Part shown: piece after piece, positions 42,927 to 51,262 of the stretch
Layout: each line of letters opens with the position of its first letter
How positions within the stretch are numbered: position 1 is the stretch's first letter
Assembly: GCA_944392655.1 (NCBI GenBank)
Contig: CALXXL010000013.1
Coordinates: 1 to 64,000, forward strand
Direction of reading: 5' to 3'
Length of the DNA: 64,000 bases
Source: an uncultured Victivallaceae bacterium
Lineage (GTDB): Bacteria > Verrucomicrobiota > Lentisphaeria > Victivallales > Victivallaceae
Notes under the pieces: generated by a model
What the model saw: the letters and a program-made list of their open reading frames with translations, nothing else
What the model was told of the DNA's origin: nothing
Databases searched by the model: none
Program-made: the position numbers and the translations under genes

Positions 42927-44054
42927 TTACAAAGTATTACCAGTCGCCGCCAACATCGCCGCCTGATAAAATTGCAGAAATCCCATGAAATATTCTTTCT
43001 GCTTGGCATTGCCCTCCTGGGAAACCGCTAAACTCTGCAATTCAACCGCCTTGGCCAAATTTCCGATACGACTGTAATACAACGCACGTGTCGTAAGCAT
43101 TTCCGGAGTATTGCCGCTGCTGTTATCCAATATCTGAACCAACGCTCCGGCTGCCTGCAATGCCGCAGCCTGCATGGGGAAAGAGGTCAACAGCCCCCAT
43201 GCCACCCGGTTGACATCCTCCACCCGATCCGGAAAGCGCGCGGCAAACTCCATTGCCAACGGAGCAGCATGGTTTACCAATTCGGCCGATCCGGCACAGA
43301 GATCCAGCATTGTAAGATAAATATTGGCGGTGTCGGGATGTAGATTGCGTAAAGCCTCAAAATAGGCAAATGTCTCTTCCGTTGACTGCAACATGCCAGA
43401 GGCATAAAGATAACCACGCAAGGCCAACGTGTTATTGGGATTGCGCCGGAGTATCTGGTCGCTGATATTCATTATTGCGGCCGGATTGCCGGAGGATACA
43501 GCAGTATCTAAGTCATCCTGTAAACGCGATTCCATCCGATAGTTCAATTCGTTGAAAGTACCATTATACATCGATTCCAGCGCGTTGCCCAAATCATCCG
43601 GAGAACCATCCCATATTATCATCTTATCAGCATTGATTATAAAACTGCGCGGTGATAGCGTCTGATCACTCAGATACATCTTGGCTGTTACGCCATTGGG
43701 ATCTTGCGCAACTGCCAATTTATCCACTCCTGTGAGGTTCTTGAGGAACTCCTGTATCGTGTTTTCCGGCTCCGGAGAAAATGCCACGATCTTCAGATCC
43801 TGATCTTCATATTTCTTCTGTAATTCATTTAAAAAACGCAATACCTCATCAGTATTGGGGAACATTGTGCCGAAGATTGTTACAACCCTAAGTTTTTTAT
43901 ACGGATTGCGCGAAGAATAGATACCGTCGCCTATGGAAACGGGCCCGTTCTGCAAGAATTTCAGTTGCAATTCAGGAGCTTCATAGCCGGAAATCAATGC
44001 AAAAAGCGACACCGGCAATATGCCGCACAAAAACAACAATATCTTTCTCGTCAT
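42927..44054 (-). CDS. Exported thioredoxin-fold/TPR protein lacking CxxC
   Basis: A 375-residue protein with a signal peptide (about 1-20). Residues 25-155 follow a TlpA/AhpC-like thioredoxin fold: LRVVTIFGTMFPNTDEVLRFLNEL, later LSPRSFIINADKMIIWDG. The active-site CxxC is replaced by TMFPN, so redox activity is unlikely. Residues about 170-370 are TPR-like helical repeats. Together they suggest a periplasmic scaffold or binding protein. AGGAGG precedes the ATG. It follows the methyltransferase gene on the same strand by about 34 bases. The function is unknown. Confidence 0.75.
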   Translation of the reverse strand: MTRKILLFLCGILPVSLFALISGYEAPELQLKFLQNGPVSIGDGIYSSRNPYKKLRVVTIFGTMFPNTDEVLRFLNELQKKYEDQDLKIVAFSPEPENTIQEFLKNLTGVDKLAVAQDPNGVTAKMYLSDQTLSPRSFIINADKMIIWDGSPDDLGNALESMYNGTFNELNYRMESRLQDDLDTAVSSGNPAAIMNISDQILRRNPNNTLALRGYLYASGMLQSTEETFAYFEALRNLHPDTANIYLTMLDLCAGSAELVNHAAPLAMEFAARFPDRVEDVNRVAWGLLTSFPMQAAALQAAGALVQILDNSSGNTPEMLTTRALYYSRIGNLAKAVELQSLAVSQEGNAKQKEYFMGFLQFYQAAMLAATGNTL

Positions 44055-44088
44055 ATTTTACCTCCTATTGTTTACATCCATCATGTTT

Positions 44089-44832
44089 TTATTTGCATGC
44101 AATCGCTCTCAACCTACGGTAATCGGCACGCCATTCATGGCCATTCCAAAGCTCATGCCGGGTCAAACCTTCAACCTTCCGGAGAATATACTCCAACTCT
44201 GCTCCCGAAACCACCTGTAATTCGGATGCGAAAAATTGCCTCAGCCAATTCCTCAACCCCATTTTACCATCGCTCAACGGCGTGGGACGGTCAAAATCAT
44301 AAATCAGCTCAATTTTAAAACCGTTCTTTTCCAGTAGTCCGGAAAAAGTTTTCACCTCCGGAAAATTGAATTCAGAATGATAATCCCTGCCGGTTTCCGC
44401 ATAGGCGCAGGCAAAGGCCGCCTCAATTTTGGCGATATTCCGGCTACCCCCGAACTCGCATATCAACTTTCCGTTATCCCTCATCGCTCTATATATCGCC
44501 TTCAGCAGGGCATCATGATCTTTGATCCAATGAAATACCGCGTTGGAAAATATCACGTCAAACTCAGCCGTAAACGGCATATTCAACGCATCGCAGATAC
44601 AAAATTCCGCCTCAGGCAGAATATTTTTAGCTCTGGCAATCATCTCTTCAGAACTGTCTACCCCGACAACCCTTGCCCCCAACTTCGCTAACTGCACCGT
44701 TAATGTTCCCGAACCACACCCAACATCAAGAATAGCCTGTTCCAGGTTATCAGGAACATAACTCAAAAGTTCCTTACCGTATTCCGCGACAAAGGCGTGC
44801 TTCTGATCATATAATCCGGAGTCCCAGTCCAT
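44089..44832 (-). CDS. Class I SAM-dependent methyltransferase
   Basis: A 247-residue protein with motif I AILDVGCGSGTLTVQLAK, the acidic end of strand 2 in VVGVDSSEEM, motif II ICDALNMPF and motif III DVIFSNAVFHWI. The FHWI pattern and length resemble trans-aconitate 2-methyltransferase and related Methyltransf_11/25 enzymes; the substrate is not known. The start at 44832 is chosen because GGAG lies eight bases upstream; a GTG at 44856 is the alternative. A 15-base stem hairpin lies between it and gatA. Confidence 0.82.
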   Translation of the reverse strand: MDWDSGLYDQKHAFVAEYGKELLSYVPDNLEQAILDVGCGSGTLTVQLAKLGARVVGVDSSEEMIARAKNILPEAEFCICDALNMPFTAEFDVIFSNAVFHWIKDHDALLKAIYRAMRDNGKLICEFGGSRNIAKIEAAFACAYAETGRDYHSEFNFPEVKTFSGLLEKNGFKIELIYDFDRPTPLSDGKMGLRNWLRQFFASELQVVSGAELEYILRKVEGLTRHELWNGHEWRADYRRLRAIACK

Positions 44833-44901
44833 CTTGCGCTCCTTTTTATCTTTCACAACCTTATAAACGGTATAACCGGCCTTTTAATTGTAATAAGATG
44901 G

Positions 44902-44944
44902 AATTCCCTCTGCCGGTTGATTGCTGTATCCGGCAGAGGGAATT
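44902..44944 (-). terminator. Long perfect hairpin downstream of gatA
   Basis: Fifteen-base perfect arms (44902-44916 with 44930-44944) starting 21 bases past the gatA stop. The tail on the minus strand is only moderately T-rich, so termination or mRNA 3' end protection are both possible. Confidence 0.55.
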
Positions 44945-44964
44945 GATTTTTATCACGGTCTTTA

Positions 44965-46434
44965 TCATATATCCGGAATAAATTCCGGTTTTTCCGCATT
45001 GGCTTCCAACACCCGTCCGAACGACAACAGCCGCTCTTCCGCCAGCGCCGGCGCAATCACCTGCAACCCGATCGGCATTCCGCCGGAATCAAGCGTATAA
45101 GGAACGCTCATACCGCAGTTACCGGAAAGATTCAGCGCAATTGTGAAAATGTCCGACAAATACATCTGCAACGGATCCGATTTTTCACCAAACTTAAACG
45201 CCGTTGCCGGAGTTACCGGAGTTAACAGCACATCGCACTGTTTAAACGCGTTGTCAAAGTCCTGACGAATCAGCGTACGCACCTTCTGCGCCCGCAGATA
45301 ATAGGCATCATAATAGCCGCTGGACAACACATAGGTCCCCAGCAGAATACGCCGTTTAACCTCATCGCCAAAGCCGGCACCGCGGCTGGCAAAGTAACTC
45401 TGCACCAGATCTCCAGCCTCCTTGCGGGCACCGTAACGTATGCCGTCAAATCTAGCCAGGTTGGCGCTCGCCTCCGCCGTGGCAATGATGTAATATACCG
45501 CTACCGCATATTTGGTGTGCGGCAAAGATACTTCTACCAGTTCAGCACCAAGCGATTTTAACTTTTCCAGAGCCGAATCCAACGCCTTACGGACATCTTC
45601 AGACAACCCGGGAGCATTTAAATACTCCTGCGGCAGGCCGATCTTAACCCCTTTCAACGTAGTCGTATCGGTATTTCTTACCGCATCAAGCAGTTTCGGC
45701 GCCGGAACATCCAAACTGGTGGAATCGGCCGGATCCTTGCCGCAAATCGCATCAAGAATTATCGCCGCATCTTCAACCGAGTTGGTCATTGGTCCAATCT
45801 GATCCAGAGAAGAGGCAAATGCAACCAGACCATAACGCGGCACTCTCCCGTAAGTAGGCTTAACCCCGACAATACCGCAAAATGACGCCGGCTGACGGAT
45901 TGAACCGCCGGTATCCGAACCCAGAGCAGCTGTGACCATTCTGGCCGCTACCGCTGCCGCGGAACCACCGGATGAACCTCCAGGTACTCTTGTGATATCC
46001 CAGGGATTCGCCGTCTTTTTAAACGCGCTGTTCTCACAGCTGGAGCCCATGGCAAACTCGTCCATATTCAGACGGCCGAAAGGAATGAAACCCAACTTTT
46101 TCAGACGGGCAACCGCAGTGGAATCATAGGGGGAAACCACATTTTCCAATAATTTGGAGGCGCACGAACATGTTTCACCCTCTACAACAATACAGTCTTT
46201 TATCCCGATCGGAATTCCGTCCCACTCCGACAACGCATTCCCGGCCTTGCGGCGGGCATCAGAGGCATCTGCCAACGCAAGAAGTTTTTCTGCATCGGTC
46301 TTCAAAAAGGCATTTACCTTTACATCTTTTTCCGCCACCGCATTTAAATAGGCTGTCACCAACTCACGGCTGGACAACTCTCCCTTTGCCATTGCCGCCG
46401 CAGCACGGGCGATAGTCATTCTCTGAAGATCCAT
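44965..46434 (-). CDS. gatA: Asp/Glu-tRNA amidotransferase subunit A
   Basis: A 489-residue amidase-signature protein. The Ser-cisSer-Lys triad is visible as PIGIKDCIV (Lys), GGSSGGSAAAVAAR (cis-Ser) and GSDTGGSIRQPASFCG (nucleophile Ser). GatA releases ammonia from glutamine for transamidation of Glu-tRNA(Gln) or Asp-tRNA(Asn). It begins one base after gatC ends; gatB is not in the window. The operon order PPi-PFK, gatC, gatA is tight. Confidence 0.96.
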   Translation of the reverse strand: MDLQRMTIARAAAAMAKGELSSRELVTAYLNAVAEKDVKVNAFLKTDAEKLLALADASDARRKAGNALSEWDGIPIGIKDCIVVEGETCSCASKLLENVVSPYDSTAVARLKKLGFIPFGRLNMDEFAMGSSCENSAFKKTANPWDITRVPGGSSGGSAAAVAARMVTAALGSDTGGSIRQPASFCGIVGVKPTYGRVPRYGLVAFASSLDQIGPMTNSVEDAAIILDAICGKDPADSTSLDVPAPKLLDAVRNTDTTTLKGVKIGLPQEYLNAPGLSEDVRKALDSALEKLKSLGAELVEVSLPHTKYAVAVYYIIATAEASANLARFDGIRYGARKEAGDLVQSYFASRGAGFGDEVKRRILLGTYVLSSGYYDAYYLRAQKVRTLIRQDFDNAFKQCDVLLTPVTPATAFKFGEKSDPLQMYLSDIFTIALNLSGNCGMSVPYTLDSGGMPIGLQVIAPALAEERLLSFGRVLEANAEKPEFIPDI

Positions 46435-46435
46435 A

Positions 46436-46750
46436 TCAACTCATCCCCTCTCCCGGCAATACCTGAGGCACACGAATCAGCTCCTCTTCAATAATCGCCG
46501 GAGCGTTGGCAAGCATCTGTTCCCTGGCATATCCCGGCCGGGATATATCTTCACGCCATACATTAGTCTGCTCCATCGCGTGAGCAGTCGGCTGAATCCC
46601 GGAGACATCCAGCTCGCTCAATTCATTGATATAATCGACGATAGCCTCCATGTCACGCTGAAGCGCGGCAACTGAACCGGGATCCAGTTCCAACCGCGCC
46701 AACTGCGCAACATAGGCAACGTCCAGTTTGTTATTTTCCGGCGAAGCCAT
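46436..46750 (-). CDS. gatC: Asp/Glu-tRNA amidotransferase subunit C
   Basis: A 104-residue protein with the family pattern VAYVAQLARLELDPG, MEAIVDYINELSELDVSGIQPTAHA in outline, and a C-terminal VPQVLPGEG. GatC is a belt wrapping the GatA-GatB interface. It lies between the PPi-PFK gene (five bases upstream) and gatA. A weak GAGAG is upstream. Confidence 0.94.
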   Translation of the reverse strand: MASPENNKLDVAYVAQLARLELDPGSVAALQRDMEAIVDYINELSELDVSGIQPTAHAMEQTNVWREDISRPGYAREQMLANAPAIIEEELIRVPQVLPGEGMS

Positions 46751-46755
46751 CAGAC

Positions 46756-48408
46756 TTACTCTCTTTCCAGCATCAGAGTCTTAGTGACCTGATCACATAC
46801 TTCAGACGGCCCAAAGTACTGTATCGGGCCCGGATATACATAGCTGGTTTCCACCGCCCATTCCGCACGGTGAGCAGCAAATTCGCGGAACGGCGCACCA
46901 TCAAGTTTTACCAGCGCCTTCTGGATAACCGGCTTATCCTGACCGTGACGGCGTTCAACGTTCATCATCATAGTAATCGGAATACCGCCGGCTACCCATT
47001 CAGAAGCTGGTTTAGTGGTATTGCGGACACTCGCCATATAGCCGGTGGCACCGGCGCCGAGCAACGCGGCGGCGGTATAACCGAGGCTGTAGCAGTAGTC
47101 TGCATCGTAATTGGACGGAGCAGCACAGCGACCTTCATAACCGAAGAAGTGAGTCTGGGCACTGAATTTGCCTTTGTAAACTCCGGCACTCTTAAGCTCA
47201 TTCAAACGAACACGAACCATCTCAGCAAGCATTTTTTCCGTTTCAATCAGCGAAACCTGCACGTTGCCATGCGGGTCGCGATCCAGGCAGAGCTGAACCT
47301 GAATTTCACGCGGCAGAGAGCTGAATACAAAGCTGGAATCCTGCGACAGACGGCTGCTGATAAACTGCAGCTTTTCACTGGTATCAAAAAGACTGTTGAA
47401 GGTTTCCGCTTCCTGCGCCAGAAGATCATTCAAAGAGGCGATAAGTGTTTTCATTTCCGGAATGAACTCAATCAAACCTTCAGGAATCAACGCTACACCA
47501 AAGTTCATGCCGCGGTCAGCACGGGCAGCGACAACTTCAGCGATGTTTTCCACCAAATCTTTAAGCGTCATCTTTCTGGCCGCAACTTCTTCCGAAATAA
47601 TCGCAATGTTCGGCTGGGTCTGCAACGCGCATTCCAACGCGATATGACTGGCGCTGCGTCCCATCAATTTGATGAAGTGCCAATATTTCTTGGCAGAGTT
47701 GGCATCACGCCCGATATTGCCGATAAGTTCGCTGTATACACGGCAGGCGGTATCAAAACCAAAGGAAGTTTCAATGCAATCATTCTTCAGGTCGCCGTCA
47801 ATTGTCTTCGGACAGCCGATGACGTTAATGCCAATGCCGTTCTTCTTGTAGTATTCAGCCAGCAGACAGGCGTTGGTATTGGAGTCGTCACCGCCGATGA
47901 TTACCAGAGACTTGATTCCAAGTTCTTCACAGTGCTTCTGGGCAGACTTGAAATGTTCTTCGGTTTCCAGTTTAGTACGTCCGGAACCGATCATATCAAA
48001 ACCACCGGTATTGCGATAAGCGTCAATGATCTCATCCGTCAAAAGGATCTGTTCCCCTTTAATCAAACCGTCCGGCCCCTTGAGGAAGCCGTAAAGTTTG
48101 CTCGCCGGATTCAACGATTTCAACCCGTCATAAAGCCCCGCAATTACGTTGTGACCGCCAGGAGCCTGACCACCGGAAAGAATCACCCCGACTGTCAACG
48201 CAGGCAGCGTTCCACTCTGACCGGGCTGGAAGGTTAATTCCGGACTGCCGAAAGTGGCGGAAAAATACTGGGAGATCTTGTCGGCATCAGCCACGCAGGA
48301 GGTCTTTGCTCCTTCAATTACTTTTACCATAGCACCATTCGCAAATGCGGGCGGAAGTTTGGGCTGATAGGCCGCACGGGCTTTCTGCAAAGCGGAAATT
48401 TTGTTCAT
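46756..48408 (-). CDS. PPi-dependent 6-phosphofructokinase, long (PfpB) type
   Basis: A 550-residue PFK of the long PPi-dependent group. An N-terminal extension precedes VGVILSGGQAPGGHNVI; IIGGDDSNTNA (near 168) has Asp in place of the Gly that ATP enzymes use, and CPKTIDGDL (near 196) has the Lys and catalytic Asp of PPi enzymes. KLMGRSASHIALE and a large helical insert follow. It reversibly phosphorylates fructose 6-phosphate with pyrophosphate. It lies directly upstream of gatC. The window also encodes an unrelated-subgroup eukaryotic-type PFK, so both directions of this step may be served. Confidence 0.93.
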   Translation of the reverse strand: MNKISALQKARAAYQPKLPPAFANGAMVKVIEGAKTSCVADADKISQYFSATFGSPELTFQPGQSGTLPALTVGVILSGGQAPGGHNVIAGLYDGLKSLNPASKLYGFLKGPDGLIKGEQILLTDEIIDAYRNTGGFDMIGSGRTKLETEEHFKSAQKHCEELGIKSLVIIGGDDSNTNACLLAEYYKKNGIGINVIGCPKTIDGDLKNDCIETSFGFDTACRVYSELIGNIGRDANSAKKYWHFIKLMGRSASHIALECALQTQPNIAIISEEVAARKMTLKDLVENIAEVVAARADRGMNFGVALIPEGLIEFIPEMKTLIASLNDLLAQEAETFNSLFDTSEKLQFISSRLSQDSSFVFSSLPREIQVQLCLDRDPHGNVQVSLIETEKMLAEMVRVRLNELKSAGVYKGKFSAQTHFFGYEGRCAAPSNYDADYCYSLGYTAAALLGAGATGYMASVRNTTKPASEWVAGGIPITMMMNVERRHGQDKPVIQKALVKLDGAPFREFAAHRAEWAVETSYVYPGPIQYFGPSEVCDQVTKTLMLERE

Positions 48409-48522
48409 CGTTTAAAATCCTTTTTGTTTTATGTTTCAAATTGTTGATATTCGCAATATTATATTAAAATAACACTCAAATGCGGTTTTCGCAAATATTT
48501 ACCCCCGCTTTCACCAGGCTTT

Positions 48523-49425
48523 TCACTTGATCACGCGGTATTCTCCGGAAGCCAGAAATTCAATTGATACAACAGGGGAAAAATCTTCACCATGTGCCGA
48601 AAAATATAGTGCTTCTCCACTTTCATCTGTACGATAATACCTGCGGGCAAAGAAATCCGCCGCCCGCGGCAACACAACATGATCTCCAGCATATTTCAAG
48701 CGATCCTGATTGTGAGCCGCAACCTCCTCTAAAACATCTTTATACCCGCCAACAGGTCTCTTGCCCGGACGCTGTTCCGCACAATGCTTTAACTCCTCCA
48801 GCGTATGGCCGCAGAAATCAATTGCCACTTTGCCGGAAACACCCAATAACGGACCAGCATCCATATTCCCGCCGCCATTTTCCAGCTTCTGAACCACCAT
48901 TACGCTGCTGCGCATATAATCAAAGCCGGATAATATCGCCCGTTCCACCGGTAAAGTGTGCAAACCAACCAAGGTCCGGTTGCCATCCGCATCAGTAACC
49001 GTTAAATCTCCCGGATGCACGTTCAGACACGGGAAGGCCTCCGGAACATTGCACAAGGGTACAAATCCGGCAAATATACCAAAGTCTATCTGATAATCCT
49101 CCAAACGCTTGAGCAGCTCTCCGGTCCACTCTTCACGAATTTCACAACCTCTAGCCGTTGCCAGCGATACCCGGCTCTCTCCACGTTCCCGATAGAAGGC
49201 TCTTATGCTTAACGAAACCAACGGTAATCCGAACATTTCCGCAAGTTCACCTGCACGGCTGCTCTCCGGATTGTCAGTAACTATAACCACAATCTCATAG
49301 TCCGGATTTTCCGAGGCTGCAAAACGCTTAAGCAACACTTCGGCATTGCTGCCGGAACCGGAGAGAAAAATTGCCACCCGCGGAAGACGGCGGGTTGCGG
49401 GAAGTTCGAAAAACGTTCTCATCAT
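48523..49425 (-). CDS. Formyltransferase-fold protein, PurN-like
   Basis: A 300-residue protein with the GART fold: VAIFLSGSGSNAEVLL at the N-terminus as in PurN, DFGIFAGFVPL, and LNVHPGDLT with the conserved His (HPG). The typical catalytic Asn-His-Asp set cannot be fully confirmed: the downstream region around NGGGNMDAGPLL looks like the usual MDxGPI segment. The C-terminal part (about 215-300) is longer than in PurN. Formate carrier and acceptor are unknown. The start at 49425 has AGGAG nine bases upstream; an ATG at 49452 without SD is the alternative. Confidence 0.75.
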   Translation of the reverse strand: MMRTFFELPATRRLPRVAIFLSGSGSNAEVLLKRFAASENPDYEIVVIVTDNPESSRAGELAEMFGLPLVSLSIRAFYRERGESRVSLATARGCEIREEWTGELLKRLEDYQIDFGIFAGFVPLCNVPEAFPCLNVHPGDLTVTDADGNRTLVGLHTLPVERAILSGFDYMRSSVMVVQKLENGGGNMDAGPLLGVSGKVAIDFCGHTLEELKHCAEQRPGKRPVGGYKDVLEEVAAHNQDRLKYAGDHVVLPRAADFFARRYYRTDESGEALYFSAHGEDFSPVVSIEFLASGEYRVIK

Positions 49426-49563
49426 CAACCGCTTCTCCTCTGTTTCTGCCATATTTTATTTCTTACACATAAAGCATAATATACCGCACTTCCGCCTTGA
49501 ATGCAATCTTTTCAATATTAATTAAAGGCTCAGGAAAAATATAATTTTTTTGCTATCGGCTCT

Positions 49564-49572
49564 TGCTATAAT
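49564..49572 (+). promoter_or_regulatory. Extended -10 promoter of the 187-residue secreted protein gene
   Basis: TTGCTATAAT contains a TGn extension before a perfect TATAAT at 49567-49572. The -35 region is only T-rich. Confidence 0.45.
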
Positions 49573-49648
49573 TCTATAAAGAGTTTATCTTATTTCATAC
49601 TGTTGTGTGATGTTGATAAAATTTTAAATAATATACGAGGTCTGTAAA

Positions 49649-50212
49649 ATGAAAAAATTGATTGCTTTACTTGCCATGCTGGTAATCGGATCAGGTTCCG
49701 TCTTTGCCGGATTCTGGGATTGGTCCACCCCATATCAGGGACCGGATAAAGATGTGATAACCCTGGTAATAACAGGAAATTATAAAACCTCCCGCACAAT
49801 GGCGGAGTTGATTCAGTATGAGACCAGACAGCCGTTTATTCTGTTGCCATACAGCGGAGCCAAAGGCATATTCTTCTGTCCGGCAGGAGGGGCTGATGCA
49901 GTGGCAATGGAAATTGAGCCGGATAAATTTGCCCAGTTTGTGGGCTTCCTCAATCCCAAACGGATCATCATTCTGGGCGATGAACGCTATGTCGATCCGG
50001 AATATCGCCGGTTATTACAGCATATCGGCTTTGCCCCGGTAACCTTCTCGGGAGACTGGAACAATGTCGCCCGCGACGTTGCCGCCTTCATGCGTTTACA
50101 ATATCTGGAAAAGAATTTTGAATATGTCCAGAAACATATCGGCACATATGTCCCGGGACAGGGTAAGAGCATAGCCGTACCGGCCACGGTTATTACGGTA
50201 ACCGAAAAGTAA
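49649..50212 (+). CDS. Secreted protein of unknown function, 187 residues
   Basis: Signal peptide about 1-20 (AAGFWDWST follows the cleavage site in register with FAGFWDW). The mature part has an alternating alpha/beta pattern: DVITLVITGNYKTSRTMAELI, PFILLPYSG, KRIIILGDERYV, and ends in a beta-rich tail. The ILGDERYVDPEYRRLL segment resembles a Rossmann-like strand and helix, but I do not recognise a family. GAGG lies eight bases upstream of the ATG. It is 31 bases before an ABC-2 permease gene and probably cotranscribed with it. Confidence 0.75.
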   Translation: MKKLIALLAMLVIGSGSVFAGFWDWSTPYQGPDKDVITLVITGNYKTSRTMAELIQYETRQPFILLPYSGAKGIFFCPAGGADAVAMEIEPDKFAQFVGFLNPKRIIILGDERYVDPEYRRLLQHIGFAPVTFSGDWNNVARDVAAFMRLQYLEKNFEYVQKHIGTYVPGQGKSIAVPATVITVTEK

Positions 50213-50243
50213 CTCCGCAATAACCTAAAAAGGGCGTTTTATT

Positions 50244-51200
50244 ATGTTCAATTTGTTCCGGGTTGCGTCGAGCACATTCAAAGAATCTATCCGCGAACCT
50301 GTATATTGTCTTCTGCTTGTATGTGCGGCAGTACTGATTGCCCACTTCCCGGCGATTTCATTGTTCGTATTTTATGAGCAGCTGAAAATGGTTGTAGATT
50401 CATCCATGGCCACAGGATTGGTCTTCGGATTATTCGCTGCGGTTCTTACCAGCAGTCACACTGTAACCCAGGAGATGCGTAATGGCACTGTGTTGCTTCT
50501 GCTCTCTAAACCAGTACACCGCTGGAGTTTTGTATTGGCAAAAATTCTCGGTGTTGTCGCAGCAGTTGTGCTTATGATGTTTATTCTCAACTGCGCAACA
50601 GTTATCTCGGTGTACATGGCAGTGGATCAATTCCGCTACGACAGTTTCTCCTATTATATGATGTTGGGATTAATGGTAGCGGCGGCAGGCGTAGGCGCAA
50701 TATTCAACTATTTCCGCGGAAACAGTTTTTCAGCGATTACCGTGTTGGCATTGGGGGTGTTTTTCACCATTTTTGCCGGATACTGCCTCGTTTTTCAGCC
50801 GGAGCCGGAATTGTCGCTGCCGGATCTGCTGAAAGCGCTGGTTCTGCTTTTCGGCGCAGTCGCGGCAATGGCAACGATTGCGGTTGTATTCGCACTGTGG
50901 CTGGATATGGTGCCCAATCTCTGTGTATGTTCGGTTGTATTCTTTCTGGGAATGGTATCCAGTTATCTCTTCAACCGGGAAACCGGTTCAGTTATATTGG
51001 ATTACATACTGCAGGCACTGTATGCTGTATTCCCAAATTGGCAGTTCTTCTGGCTGGCGGACGCAATTGCAGTGGATTCAGCTATTCCACTGACATATGT
51101 GTTTAAGACTTTTATTTATGTAATATGTTACATTATTCTCTGCTCCCTGTGGGCAGTGGTACTTTTCCGCCGACGCGAAATTGCCAAGGATTCACGTTGA
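50244..51200 (+). CDS. ABC-2 type transporter permease
   Basis: A 318-residue protein with six or more hydrophobic segments. The pattern FKESIREPVYCLLLVCAAV at the N-terminus and VTQEMRNGTVLLLLSKPVHRW after the second helix is diagnostic of ABC-2 permeases (the NosY/Nat type). No ATPase gene is adjacent, so the partner must be encoded elsewhere. The preceding secreted protein may act with it. A strong terminator follows. Confidence 0.85.
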   Translation: MFNLFRVASSTFKESIREPVYCLLLVCAAVLIAHFPAISLFVFYEQLKMVVDSSMATGLVFGLFAAVLTSSHTVTQEMRNGTVLLLLSKPVHRWSFVLAKILGVVAAVVLMMFILNCATVISVYMAVDQFRYDSFSYYMMLGLMVAAAGVGAIFNYFRGNSFSAITVLALGVFFTIFAGYCLVFQPEPELSLPDLLKALVLLFGAVAAMATIAVVFALWLDMVPNLCVCSVVFFLGMVSSYLFNRETGSVILDYILQALYAVFPNWQFFWLADAIAVDSAIPLTYVFKTFIYVICYIILCSLWAVVLFRRREIAKDSR

Positions 51201-51216
51201 TTTTTTAACTTGTCAC

Positions 51217-51240
51217 AACCCCGTTTCTACGGGGTTTTTT
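51217..51240 (+). terminator. Terminator after the ABC-2 permease gene
   Basis: AACCCCG/CGGGGTT stem (51217-51223 with 51230-51236), then four further T residues. Confidence 0.88.
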
Positions 51241-51262
51241 ATTTGTCATTTAAGGAGCTAAG

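Noticed and set aside
46870-48237. Long open frame (about 455 codons) antisense to the PPi-PFK gene
   Set aside because: It runs wholly inside a clearly recognised gene and has no SD or recognisable motif; it reflects codon bias of the real gene.
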